A stretch of 64,000 nt of DNA, taken from positions 175,465-239,464 of the forward strand of contig NZ_WSEN01000003.1 of the NCBI RefSeq assembly GCF_009758255.1. Reading direction: 5' to 3'. Made by a program: the position numbers and the translations under genes. The notes beneath the pieces were generated by a model, which did not search any database, was not told the DNA's origin, and saw nothing but the letters and a program-made list of their open reading frames with translations. Shown here in pieces: positions 24,521-33,368 of this stretch; the stretch's first letter is position 1; every line of letters starts with the position of its first letter. The DNA is from Microbacterium sp. MAH-37 (lineage in GTDB: Bacteria > Actinomycetota > Actinomycetes > Actinomycetales > Microbacteriaceae).

Positions 24521-24550
24521 GAGGGGCGGATGCCGCAGCATCCGCCCCTC
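24521..24550. terminator. Strong bidirectional terminator hairpin
   Basis: GAGGGGCGGATGC (24521-24533) and GCATCCGCCCCTC (24538-24550) form a perfect 13-bp stem with a CGCA loop, between the convergent hydrolase and nrdF genes. Confidence 0.75.
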
Positions 24551-24570
24551 ACATGTGTCACGCCGCAGAC

Positions 24571-25560
<990 letters not shown>

Positions 25561-25572
25561 TTAATCCTGGGT

Positions 25573-25591
25573 CCCTGAGCCTGTCGAAGGG
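25573..25591. repeat. CCCTGAGCCTGTCGAAGGG element between nrdE and nrdF
   Basis: This 19-base near-palindrome with CCCT/AGGG ends directly abuts the nrdE stop codon. It resembles short dispersed intergenic repeats known in Microbacteriaceae. That is from general knowledge; only one copy is in this window. It may attenuate nrdF transcription or stabilise the upstream message. Confidence 0.4.
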
Positions 25592-27751
25592 TCACAGCAT
25601 GCAGCTGACGCACTCGGTCATGTCGGTGCCCTCGAGTGCCATCTGGCGCAGCCGGATGTAGTAGATCGTCTTGATGCCCTTGCGCCAGGCGTAGATCTGA
25701 GCCTTGTTGATGTCGCGCGTGGTGGCGGTGTCCTTGAAGAACAGCGTCAGCGACAGGCCCTGGTCGACGTGCTGGGTGGCGGCCGCGTAGGTGTCGATGA
25801 CCTTCTCGTAGCCGATCTCGTACGCGTCCTGGTAGTACTCCAGGTTGTCGTTCGTCATGAACGGCGCCGGGTAGTACACGCGGCCGAGCTTGCCCTCCTT
25901 GCGGATCTCGATCTTCGAGGCGATCGGGTGGATCGACGAGGTCGAGTTGTTGATGTAGGAGATCGAGCCGGTCGGCGGCACCGCCTGCAGGTTCTGGTTG
26001 TAGATGCCGTGCTTCTGGATCGAGTCCTTCAGCGCCGCCCAGTCCTCCTGCGTGGGGATGTGCTTGCCGGCGAACAGCTCCTTGACCTTCTCGGTCGCGG
26101 GCACCCACGCCTGGTCGATGTACTTGTCGAAGAACTCGCCCGATGCGTAGGTCGAGTCCTCGAAGCCGTCGAAGGCGACGCCGCGCTCGATCGCGAGCTC
26201 GTTCGAGGCCCGCAGCGCGTGGAACAGCACCGTGTAGAAGTAGATGTTGGTGAAGTCCAGGCCCTCTTCCGAGCCGTAGAACACGCGCTCGCGGGCGAGG
26301 TAGCCGTGCAGGTTCATCTGCCCGAGGCCGATCGCGTGCGAGCGATCGTTGCCGTCCTCGATCGAGCGCACCGAGCCGATGTGGCTCTGGTTGCTGACCG
26401 CGGTGAGCGCCCGGATGGCCGTCTCGACGGTCTTGCCCAGGTCGTCGGCGTCCATCGCCAGCGCGATGTTCATCGAGCCGAGGTTGCAGGAGATGTCCTT
26501 GCCGATCTGCTCGTACGAGAGGTCCTCGTTGTAGGTGGTCGGCGTGTTCACCTGCAGGATCTCGCTGCACAGGTTGGACATGTTGATCCGGCCCTTGATC
26601 GGGTTGGCCTTGTTCACCGTGTCCTCGAACATGATGTACGGGTAGCCCGACTCGAACTGGATCTCGGCGAGGGTCTGGAAGAACTCGCGCGCGTTGATCT
26701 TCGTCTTCTTGATGCGCGGGTCGTCGACCATCTCGCGGTACTTCTCGGTGACCGAGATGTCGCCGAAGGGCACGCCGTAGACGCGCTCGACGTCGTACGG
26801 CGAGAAGAGGTACATGTCCTCGCCGTTCTTGGCCAGCTCGAACGTGATGTCCGGCACGACGACGCCCAGCGACAGGGTCTTGATGCGGATCTTCTCGTCG
26901 GCGTTCTCGCGCTTCGTGTCGAGGAACCGCATGATGTCGGGGTGGTGCGCGTTGAGGTAGACGGCACCGGCGCCCTGACGCGCGCCGAGCTGGTTGGCGT
27001 AGCTGAAGCTGTCTTCGAGCAGCTTCATGACGGGGATGATGCCCGAGGACTGGTTCTCGATCTGCTTGATCGGCGCACCCGACTCGCGGATGTTGCTGAG
27101 CAGCAGCGCCACGCCGCCGCCGCGCTTCGAGAGTTGCAGGGCGGAGTTGATGCCGCGGGCGATCGACTCCATGTTGTCCTCGATGCGCAGCAGGAAGCAG
27201 CTGACGAGCTCGCCGCGCTGCGCCTTGCCCGCGTTGAGGAACGTCGGGGTGGCCGGCTGGAACCGGCCGGAGATGATCTCGTCGACCAGCGAGGTCGCGA
27301 GCTTCTCGTCGCCGTCGGCGAGCGCGAGGGCGGTCATCACGACGCGGTCCTCGAAGCGCTCCAGGTAGCGCTTGCCGTCGAAGGTCTTCAGCGTGTAGCT
27401 GGTGTAGTACTTGAACGCACCGAGGAAGGTCTCGAAGCGGAACTTCTTGCCGTAGGCGAACTCGTTGAGCTTCGTGATGAAGTCGAACGAGTACTTCTCG
27501 ATGACAGCGGGCTCGTAGTACTCCTTCTCGACCAGGTAGTCCAGGCGCTCCTTCAGGGAGTGGAAGAACACCGTGTTCTGGTTCACGTGCTGCAGGAAGT
27601 ACTCCCGCGCCGCGCGCTTGTCGGCGTCGAACTGGATCTTTCCGTTCGCGTCGTAGAGATTCAGCATCGCGTTGAGGGCGTGATAGTCGAGCCCCTCGTA
27701 TGCCGGGTTCGCCTTGAACGCCACCGTCTCCGTCACTGTGCTGTCCACCAT
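25592..27751 (-). CDS. nrdE: Class Ib ribonucleotide reductase alpha subunit NrdE
   Basis: The 719-residue catalytic subunit reduces ribonucleoside diphosphates. It has the short N-terminal region of class Ib (no ATP cone). [19 protein letters not shown] contains the first active-site cysteine, and [14 protein letters not shown] carries the second half of that disulfide. The radical-site NCxE-like segment [12 protein letters not shown] and the C-terminal redox tail ECVSCML, which NrdH reduces, are also visible. The start at 27751 overlaps nrdI by 19 bases. The protein is complete. Confidence 0.95.
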   Translation of the reverse strand: MVDSTVTETVAFKANPAYEGLDYHALNAMLNLYDANGKIQFDADKRAAREYFLQHVNQNTVFFHSLKERLDYLVEKEYYEPAVIEKYSFDFITKLNEFAYGKKFRFETFLGAFKYYTSYTLKTFDGKRYLERFEDRVVMTALALADGDEKLATSLVDEIISGRFQPATPTFLNAGKAQRGELVSCFLLRIEDNMESIARGINSALQLSKRGGGVALLLSNIRESGAPIKQIENQSSGIIPVMKLLEDSFSYANQLGARQGAGAVYLNAHHPDIMRFLDTKRENADEKIRIKTLSLGVVVPDITFELAKNGEDMYLFSPYDVERVYGVPFGDISVTEKYREMVDDPRIKKTKINAREFFQTLAEIQFESGYPYIMFEDTVNKANPIKGRINMSNLCSEILQVNTPTTYNEDLSYEQIGKDISCNLGSMNIALAMDADDLGKTVETAIRALTAVSNQSHIGSVRSIEDGNDRSHAIGLGQMNLHGYLARERVFYGSEEGLDFTNIYFYTVLFHALRASNELAIERGVAFDGFEDSTYASGEFFDKYIDQAWVPATEKVKELFAGKHIPTQEDWAALKDSIQKHGIYNQNLQAVPPTGSISYINNSTSSIHPIASKIEIRKEGKLGRVYYPAPFMTNDNLEYYQDAYEIGYEKVIDTYAAATQHVDQGLSLTLFFKDTATTRDINKAQIYAWRKGIKTIYYIRLRQMALEGTDMTECVSCML

Positions 27752-28173
27752 CGTTCCAATCCGTCGCTCACGCGATCGACGTCATCCTGCGTGCCGAAGA
27801 GTTCGAACCGGTACAAGTGCGGCACGCGGCACTTCCGGCTGATGATCTCGCCCGCGAGGCAGAACGCCTCGCCGAAATTCGTGTTGCCCGCGGAGATCAC
27901 TCCCCGGATCAGGCTGCGGTTGCGCTCGTCGTTGAGGAACCGGATGACCTGCTTCGGGACGGCCCCCTTCTCCTCGCCGCTCCCCTGCCCGCCCCCGTAG
28001 GTGGGGGTGACCAGGACGAACGGCTCGTCGATGACGAGAGGCTCGTCCTGGCGGTGCAGCGGGATGCGGCGGGCGGGGAGGCCCAGCTTGTCGATGAAGC
28101 GGGCGGTGTTCCCCGAGACGCTCGAGAAGTAGACCAGGAGCGGCGCGGCGGTAGCGACGGCGCTCACGGTCAT
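27733..28173 (-). CDS. nrdI: Flavodoxin-like NrdI
   Basis: The 146-residue flavodoxin-fold protein supplies the oxidant that assembles the manganese-tyrosyl cofactor of NrdF. FMN-binding loops are [19 protein letters not shown] (phosphate loop), [21 protein letters not shown] and [15 protein letters not shown]. The ATG at 28173 is four bases behind the nrdH stop. A much longer frame opening at 28683 is not credible, because it would read through nrdH on the same strand. The 3' end overlaps nrdE. Confidence 0.9.
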   Translation of the reverse strand: MTVSAVATAAPLLVYFSSVSGNTARFIDKLGLPARRIPLHRQDEPLVIDEPFVLVTPTYGGGQGSGEEKGAVPKQVIRFLNDERNRSLIRGVISAGNTNFGEAFCLAGEIISRKCRVPHLYRFELFGTQDDVDRVSDGLERWWTAQ

Positions 28174-28177
28174 CACC

Positions 28178-28411
28178 TCATGCCAGCCGGGAGGCCAGTT
28201 CGTCGATCTTGTCGGGACGGAAGCCCGACCAGTGGTCCTCGTCGGTGACGACGACCGGAGCCTGCAGGTAGCCAAGGGCCTTGACCTGCTCGAGCGCGTC
28301 GGCGTCCTCGGAGAGGTCGTGGATCTCGTACTCGATGCCCTTGGCGTCGAGCGCCCGATAGGTGGCGTTGCACTGCACGCACGAAGGCTTGGTGTAGACG
28401 GTGATCGACAT
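28178..28411 (-). CDS. nrdH: Glutaredoxin-like NrdH redoxin
   Basis: The 77-residue thioredoxin-fold protein has the active site CVQC (residues 10-13) in [17 protein letters not shown] and the C-terminal substrate-contact segment [16 protein letters not shown] typical of NrdH. It passes electrons, usually from thioredoxin reductase, to the C-terminal cysteines of NrdE. GAGGGGAAGAG precedes the ATG at 28411. It is the first gene of nrdHIEF, behind a probable NrdR-controlled promoter. Confidence 0.95.
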   Translation of the reverse strand: MSITVYTKPSCVQCNATYRALDAKGIEYEIHDLSEDADALEQVKALGYLQAPVVVTDEDHWSGFRPDKIDELASRLA

Positions 28412-28742
28412 CTCTTCCCCTCAAATCCTTGTCTTCCCGGACAGACCCCCCGCCGGGACTTCAATACTACATATAGGGACGGACATTGGATGCGACCACA
28501 AGGGGTAGTAGTTACATCTCTGTAGTTTTCCACCGTTCTCCACGGCTTCAGCACAGGTTCTCCACGCATCCATCCACAGTTCAGAGGCCCTCGCCGACCC
28601 CAGCGAACCGCGAGATCTCGCGGGTCTCCGAGGGCGGATCGGAATCCGTCCACAGCCCGCACGCTACGCCGGGTCACCGACATCCGATTTTCTGTGGAGA
28701 GGGCGCCCCGGCGTGTCGCGGCGTGTCGGATATCGTTGGCTG
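28412..28742. other. Divergent intergenic region between nrdH and an MFS transporter gene
   Basis: About 330 bases without a gene. The nrd-proximal part holds the paired NrdR-box-like sites (28464-28509). The rest has several TCCAC/CCACAG runs (for example near 28550-28590) that loosely resemble half DnaA boxes, and the transporter promoter (TATCGT at 28731-28736). No convincing small ORF or RNA was seen. Confidence 0.6.
28464..28509 (-). promoter_or_regulatory. Tandem NrdR-box-like sites upstream of nrdHIEF
   Basis: Box 1 at 28464-28479 matches the NrdR consensus ACACTATATATAGTGT at about 12 of 16 positions. Box 2 at 28494-28509 is more degenerate but, read on the minus strand, contains ACTAC and CTTGTGG as in actinobacterial boxes. 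The centres are about 30 bases (three helical turns) apart, the usual spacing for NrdR repression of ribonucleotide reductase operons by dATP/ATP status. Confidence 0.65.
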
Positions 28743-29954
28743 GTGGCGGGATATCGGGACCTTCTTCGCACGCCTGGCGTGGGGCGCATGATCGCTGCCC
28801 AGCTCACCGCGCGCTTCCCCAACGGCATGGCCTCGCTGGCCATCCTGCTGCACGTCGAGCAGCAGACCGGATCGTACGGCGCGGCGGGCCTGGTCCTCGC
28901 CGCGACGTCGGTCGGACAAGCGGTGGCGGGACCCGTCACCAGCCGCTGGATGGGCGCCTGGGGCATGCGGCGCGTGCTCACCCTCACGGCCGCGGTGTGC
29001 GTCGCCGCGGTGCTCTGCCTGGCCCTGCTGCCGCTGACGCTCCCCGGGTACATGGCCTTCGGCCTCGTCGCCGGCCTGTCCACCCCGCCGGTCCAGTCGG
29101 CGGTGCGCACCATCTATCCCAAGCTCGTCAACTCCTCGCAGCTGACGCCGCTGTTCTCGCTGGATGCCTCGCTGCAGGAGATCATCTGGATCCTCGCCCC
29201 CGTGGTGATCACCCTGGTCTCCACGCAGGTCGGCACCACCCAGGGTCTGCTGCTGGTCGCCGCGTTCCTCGTCGTCGGGTGCGGATGGTTCATCGCCTCC
29301 CCCGAGGTCGGCCGGGTCCGCATCCCGCGCAGCCGCCGCGCCTTCGGACGCGTCGTGCTCAAGCCGCCGGTGCTGCTGGCGACGACGATCGGTTTCCTGC
29401 TGATCGGCGCGTGCTCCGCAGTGGAGGTCGGCGTCGTCGCGACGTTCGAGCACGGCAGTCTCGAGGCTGGCCTGGTCCTGGCCGTGTTCTCGATCGGCAG
29501 CCTGATCGGGGGCCTGTCGTTCGGTCACATCCCCATCGGCCCCTGGGCGATGGCCCGCCGCCTCGTCATCGTCGCCGTCGGCCTGTCCCTGACCATGGTC
29601 ATGCTGAACGCGTTCTGGCTCGGCGGAACCCTGCTCATCGCGGGGATCGGCATCGCGCCGGCCCTCGCCGTCCTGTTCGCGATCACCACCGCGAGCGTGA
29701 AGTTCTCCGAGACTGCCGAAGCGTTCGGCTGGGCCGGGACGGGGCAGTTGATCGGCGCGGCCGCCGGATCCGCCGTCGCCGGATTCCTCGTCGACAGCAC
29801 CGGCGGGGCGCAGGGCGCCTACCTCGCAGCTACCCTGTTCGCGGTCTGCGGCGTCATCGTCTCGGTGGTGTTCGTCAGAGCCTTCCCCGACCTGCGGCAC
29901 CGAGACCCCAGCCCCTACCCCGACACCGAGACGCTGACGATCCCGACGGTGTGA
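28743..29954 (+). CDS. MFS transporter
   Basis: The roughly 403-residue protein has about twelve hydrophobic segments. There is a central loop near residues 190-210 ([18 protein letters not shown]) and a [17 protein letters not shown] stretch resembling the loop 2-3 motif of major-facilitator drug/metabolite exporters. The substrate is unknown. The GTG at 28743 ([18 protein letters not shown]) is chosen because TATCGT lies six bases ahead, a leaderless layout. A GTG at 28713 is possible and would add ten residues. It is convergent with the aldehyde dehydrogenase gene, 12 bases away. Confidence 0.75.
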   Translation: MAGYRDLLRTPGVGRMIAAQLTARFPNGMASLAILLHVEQQTGSYGAAGLVLAATSVGQAVAGPVTSRWMGAWGMRRVLTLTAAVCVAAVLCLALLPLTLPGYMAFGLVAGLSTPPVQSAVRTIYPKLVNSSQLTPLFSLDASLQEIIWILAPVVITLVSTQVGTTQGLLLVAAFLVVGCGWFIASPEVGRVRIPRSRRAFGRVVLKPPVLLATTIGFLLIGACSAVEVGVVATFEHGSLEAGLVLAVFSIGSLIGGLSFGHIPIGPWAMARRLVIVAVGLSLTMVMLNAFWLGGTLLIAGIGIAPALAVLFAITTASVKFSETAEAFGWAGTGQLIGAAAGSAVAGFLVDSTGGAQGAYLAATLFAVCGVIVSVVFVRAFPDLRHRDPSPYPDTETLTIPTV

Positions 29955-29966
29955 ACCGGGCCGAGC

Positions 29967-31403
29967 TCAGACCTCCAGCGCGGACATCACGTGCTTCAGG
30001 CGCGTGTAGTCGTCGAAGCCGTACTGCGACAGGTCCTTGCCGTAGCCGGAGTGCTTGAAGCCGCCGTGCGGCATGTCCGAGACGAAGGGGATATGGGTGT
30101 TCACCCACACGCATCCGAAGTCCAGTTCGCGCGTGAACCGCATCGCCGTCGCGTGGTCACGGGTCCACACCGATGCGGCGAGCGCGAACGGCACGCCGTT
30201 GGCGAAGGCCAGCGCCTGGTCGGCGTCGGAGAAGGACTGCACGGTGAGCACCGGACCGAAGATCTCGCGCTGCACCACCTCGTCGTCCTGACGGACGCCG
30301 GAGAGGATCGTCGCCTCCCAGAAGTAGCCGCGGTCGCCCTGGCGCCGACCGCCGGTCTCGACGCGGATGTGAGCGGGCAGGCGCTCGATGAATCCGGACA
30401 CCCCGTCGAGCTGCGCGCTGCTGTTCACCGCGCCGTAGAGGATGCCGTCCTCGTGCGGCCCTCCGGTGCGGGCGTGAGTGCAGGTACGGGCGACGAGCGC
30501 CGCGACGAACTCGTCGTGGATGCTCTCGTGCACGATCACGCGGGTGGCGGCGGTGCAGTCCTGGCCGGCGTTGAAGTAGGCGCCGGTGACGATGCCCTCC
30601 ACCGCCTTCTCGAGGTTCGCGTCGGGGAACACCACGGCGGGCGCCTTGCCGCCGAGCTCGAGGTGCACGCGCTTGAGATCGGATGCCGCGGACGTGGCGA
30701 CCTCCATGCCTGCGCGCACCGATCCGGTGATGGCGACCATGTCGGCGCGGGGGTGCCCCACCAGCATCCGCCCGGTCTCGCGGTCGCCGAGCACGACGTT
30801 GAACAGGCCCTCGGGCGTGTGGTTCGCGACCACCTCGGCGAGCAGCAGCGTGCTCTGCGGGGTGGTCTCGGCGGGCTTGAGCACGACGGCGTTGCCTGCG
30901 GCGAGCGCCGGGCCGATCTTCCAGACCGCCATGTTCAGCGGGTAGTTCCAGGGCGTGACCTGTCCGATCACGCCGACCGGCTCGCGGCGCACATAGGAGG
31001 TGTGGCCCGACAAGTACTCCCCCGCCGCGCGTCCTTCGAGGCTGCGGGCCGCGCCCGCGAAGAAGCGCAGCTGGTCGACGGACTGGTCGATCTCGTCGGC
31101 CACGAGGCTCGCACGGGGCTTGCCGGTGTCCTGCGATTCGAGGTCGGCGAACTCGTCGGCGCGCTCCTTCATCTCCTCCGCGATGCGGAACAGCGCGAGC
31201 TGCCGGTCGGCGGGCGTGGCGTCACGCCACTGCGCGAACGCGCCGTCGGCCGCGGCGTAGGCGGCGTCCACCTCGGCCGCTCCGGAGATCGGCGCCCTCC
31301 CGTACATCTCTTCTGTGGCCGGGTCGATCAGATCCATGGTCGCCTCGGTGGGGACCTCTGCGGCGCGACCCGCGATCACGTTGCGCAACACCGTTGTCAG
31401 CAT
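29967..31403 (-). CDS. Gamma-aminobutyraldehyde/aminoaldehyde dehydrogenase
   Basis: The 478-residue NAD-dependent aldehyde dehydrogenase has the cofactor segment VTPWNYPLNMAVWKIGPALAAGN, catalytic Glu in LELGGKAP and the nucleophile in FNAGQDCTAATRV. The family-wide EIFGPVLTV follows. Similarity in layout to PatD/Prr-type 4-aminobutyraldehyde dehydrogenases, and the neighbouring Lrp regulator and class III aminotransferase, point to putrescine or GABA breakdown. A betaine-aldehyde dehydrogenase is the main alternative. The ATG at 31403 (MLTTVLRNVI) is taken over 31439. It is divergent from the lrp gene with a 121-base control region. Confidence 0.8.
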   Translation of the reverse strand: MLTTVLRNVIAGRAAEVPTEATMDLIDPATEEMYGRAPISGAAEVDAAYAAADGAFAQWRDATPADRQLALFRIAEEMKERADEFADLESQDTGKPRASLVADEIDQSVDQLRFFAGAARSLEGRAAGEYLSGHTSYVRREPVGVIGQVTPWNYPLNMAVWKIGPALAAGNAVVLKPAETTPQSTLLLAEVVANHTPEGLFNVVLGDRETGRMLVGHPRADMVAITGSVRAGMEVATSAASDLKRVHLELGGKAPAVVFPDANLEKAVEGIVTGAYFNAGQDCTAATRVIVHESIHDEFVAALVARTCTHARTGGPHEDGILYGAVNSSAQLDGVSGFIERLPAHIRVETGGRRQGDRGYFWEATILSGVRQDDEVVQREIFGPVLTVQSFSDADQALAFANGVPFALAASVWTRDHATAMRFTRELDFGCVWVNTHIPFVSDMPHGGFKHSGYGKDLSQYGFDDYTRLKHVMSALEV

Positions 31404-31441
31404 GGCTTCAGTGTAGGAGTGAGGCACCGAAACATCCATCC

Positions 31442-31478
31442 AAATTCAACGAGATCAGTGGTTCCCGACATTGAATTC
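31442..31478. promoter_or_regulatory. Inverted repeat in the ALDH/lrp divergent promoter region
   Basis: ATTCAA at 31444-31449 and TTGAAT at 31471-31476 form an inverted repeat (7 of 8 matches when extended to AAATTCAA/TTGAATTC). The stretch is AT-rich compared with its surroundings. It is a candidate site for the adjacent Lrp/AsnC regulator. Confidence 0.4.
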
Positions 31479-31524
31479 CACGGATTCTGTTGCTTGAGCG
31501 GTCCGGGAGTGTCAGGATCAGCAC

Positions 31525-31992
31525 ATGGCCTCAAAGCAGAAGCATGCAGTGCTGGACGATGTGTCGAAGACGATCATCGAGTTGCTCCAAGAGGACGGCC
31601 GGCGTGCGTACGCCGACATCGGCCGCGAGGTCGGCCTCAGTGAAGCCGCCGTCCGCCAGCGCGTGCAGCGCCTCATGGAGGCCGGCGTGATGCAGATCGT
31701 CGCGGTCACAGACCCCCTGCAGCTCGGCTTCCTCCGGCAGGCGATGATCGGCATCCGCGTCAGCGGGGATCCCGAGGTGGTCGCCGCAGCGCTCGCCGAG
31801 ATCACCGAGATCGACTACGTCGTCGTCACTCTCGGCGGCTTCGACGTGCTCGCCGAGGTCGTGTGCGAGAGCGACGAGGACCTGCTCGAGCTGCTCGCCC
31901 GTCGCATCCGCAGCATCCCCGGCGTGCTGTCCACCGACACCTTCGTCTACGCCCGGCTGCACAAGCAGCTCTACAACTGGGGGACCCGATGA
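31525..31992 (+). CDS. Lrp/AsnC-family transcriptional regulator
   Basis: The 155-residue protein has the AsnC-type helix-turn-helix (DDVSKTIIELLQEDGRRAYADIGREVGLSEAAVRQRVQRLMEAGVM). The RAM effector domain includes AMIGIRVSGD and DYVVVTLGGFDVLAEVVCESDEDLLELL. It is divergent from the aminoaldehyde dehydrogenase and overlaps the downstream aminotransferase by ATGA. It very likely controls both in response to an amino acid or polyamine intermediate. CAGGAT six bases before the ATG fits a leaderless transcript. Confidence 0.85.
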   Translation: MASKQKHAVLDDVSKTIIELLQEDGRRAYADIGREVGLSEAAVRQRVQRLMEAGVMQIVAVTDPLQLGFLRQAMIGIRVSGDPEVVAAALAEITEIDYVVVTLGGFDVLAEVVCESDEDLLELLARRIRSIPGVLSTDTFVYARLHKQLYNWGTR

Positions 31993-33362
31993 CATACGAC
32001 GCCGACCGCCTGCGCGCGAGCGCGAACGATCACCTCTGGATGCACTTCTCTCGGCAGTCCACGCTGCCGGAGGTGCCCATCATCACCCGCGGTGAGGGCC
32101 ATCACATCTGGGATGCCGAGGGGCGGAAGTACATCGACGGACTCTCGGGCCTGTTCGTGGTCAACGCCGGACACGGCCGCCGCCGGCTCGCCGAGGCCGC
32201 CGCGAAGCAGGCCGAGGAGCTGGCGTTCTTCCCGCTCTGGTCGTACGCGCATCCGGCGGCCATAGAGCTCGCCGACCGGCTCGCCGGCTACGCACCGGGC
32301 GATCTGAACCGGGTGTTCTTCTCCACCGGCGGCGGCGAGGCGGTCGAGACCGCGTTCAAGCTCGCCAAGCACTATTGGAAGACGCAGGGCAGGCCGGGGA
32401 AGCACAAGGTCATCTCGCGGTCGATCGCCTACCACGGCACCACCCAGGGCGCACTCGCCGTCACCGGCATCCCGGCGATGAAGGCGATGTTCGAGCCGGT
32501 CACCCCGGGCGGCCTGCGGGTGCCGAACACGAACTTCTACCGCGCCGCAGAGATGGGCGCTCCGTCCGACGACGTCGAGGCGTTCGGACGCTGGGCCGCC
32601 GACCGCATCGAGGAGGCGATCCTGTTCGAGGGCGCCGACACCGTCGCGGCGGTCTTCCTCGAGCCGGTGCAGAACTCCGGCGGGTGCTTCCCTCCCCCGC
32701 CCGGATACTTCGCCAGGGTGCGCGAGATCTGCGACCGGCACGACGTGCTGCTCGTCTCGGACGAGGTGATCTGCGCCTTCGGCCGGCTCGGATCGATGTT
32801 CGCCTGCGAGCGCCTCGGCTACGTGCCCGACATGATCACCTGCGCGAAGGCGATGACCAGCGGGTACGCACCGATCGGCGCCACGATCGTCAGCGACCGC
32901 GTCCACGAACCGTTCGCCACCGGCGACGCGATGTTCCCGCACGGCTACACCTTCGGCGGGCATCCGGTCTCTGCGGCCGTCGCCCTGGAGAACCTGGATC
33001 TGTTCGAGGAGGAGGGCCTGAACGAGCACGTCGTGCAGAACTCGCCGCTGTTCCGCGCAGAGCTGGAGTCGCTGCTCGACCTGCCGCTCGTCGGCGACGT
33101 GCGCGGCGAGGGCTACTTCTTCGGCATCGAGCTGGTCAAGGACAAGGCGACCAAGGAAACCTTCGACGACGCGGAGTCCGAGCGGCTGCTGCGCGGCTTC
33201 CTCTCCCCCGCGCTGTACGAGGCCGGCCTGTACTGCCGCGCCGATGACCGCGGCGACCCCGTCATCCAGCTCGCACCGCCGCTGGCCATCGGACCGGCTG
33301 AGTTCCGCGAGATCGGCAGCATCCTCCGCGGCGTGCTCGGTGAGGCGGCGGCCCGGCTGTGA
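31989..33362 (+). CDS. Class III aminotransferase (putrescine/GABA/beta-alanine type)
   Basis: The 457-residue PLP enzyme has FSTGGGEAVETAFKLAKHYWK (phosphate-binding), SIAYHGTTQGALAVTG, DEVICAFGRLGSMFACE with the pyridine-N Asp, and PLP lysine in TCAKAMTSGYAPIGA. The C-terminus is complete. Related enzymes use putrescine, GABA or beta-alanine with pyruvate. Coupling by ATGA to an Lrp regulator and divergence from an aminobutyraldehyde dehydrogenase favour putrescine or diamine transamination as the first step, with the dehydrogenase as the second. Confidence 0.85.
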   Translation: MTYDADRLRASANDHLWMHFSRQSTLPEVPIITRGEGHHIWDAEGRKYIDGLSGLFVVNAGHGRRRLAEAAAKQAEELAFFPLWSYAHPAAIELADRLAGYAPGDLNRVFFSTGGGEAVETAFKLAKHYWKTQGRPGKHKVISRSIAYHGTTQGALAVTGIPAMKAMFEPVTPGGLRVPNTNFYRAAEMGAPSDDVEAFGRWAADRIEEAILFEGADTVAAVFLEPVQNSGGCFPPPPGYFARVREICDRHDVLLVSDEVICAFGRLGSMFACERLGYVPDMITCAKAMTSGYAPIGATIVSDRVHEPFATGDAMFPHGYTFGGHPVSAAVALENLDLFEEEGLNEHVVQNSPLFRAELESLLDLPLVGDVRGEGYFFGIELVKDKATKETFDDAESERLLRGFLSPALYEAGLYCRADDRGDPVIQLAPPLAIGPAEFREIGSILRGVLGEAAARL

Positions 33363-33368
33363 GGCCGG

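Noticed and set aside
25769..28000. A 743-codon plus-strand open frame opposite nrdE/nrdI
   Set aside because: The translation is low-complexity (V/D/L/R repeats) with no family resemblance, and the minus strand encodes unmistakable NrdE and NrdI.
28545..28600. TCCAC/CCACAG runs as DnaA boxes or an origin
   Set aside because: None matches TTATCCACA closely and no dnaA, dnaN or AT-rich unwinding region is nearby.
28173..28683. A long upstream extension of nrdI
   Set aside because: It would overlap all of nrdH on the same strand and continue into the NrdR-box promoter region. The flavodoxin homology begins right after the ATG at 28173.
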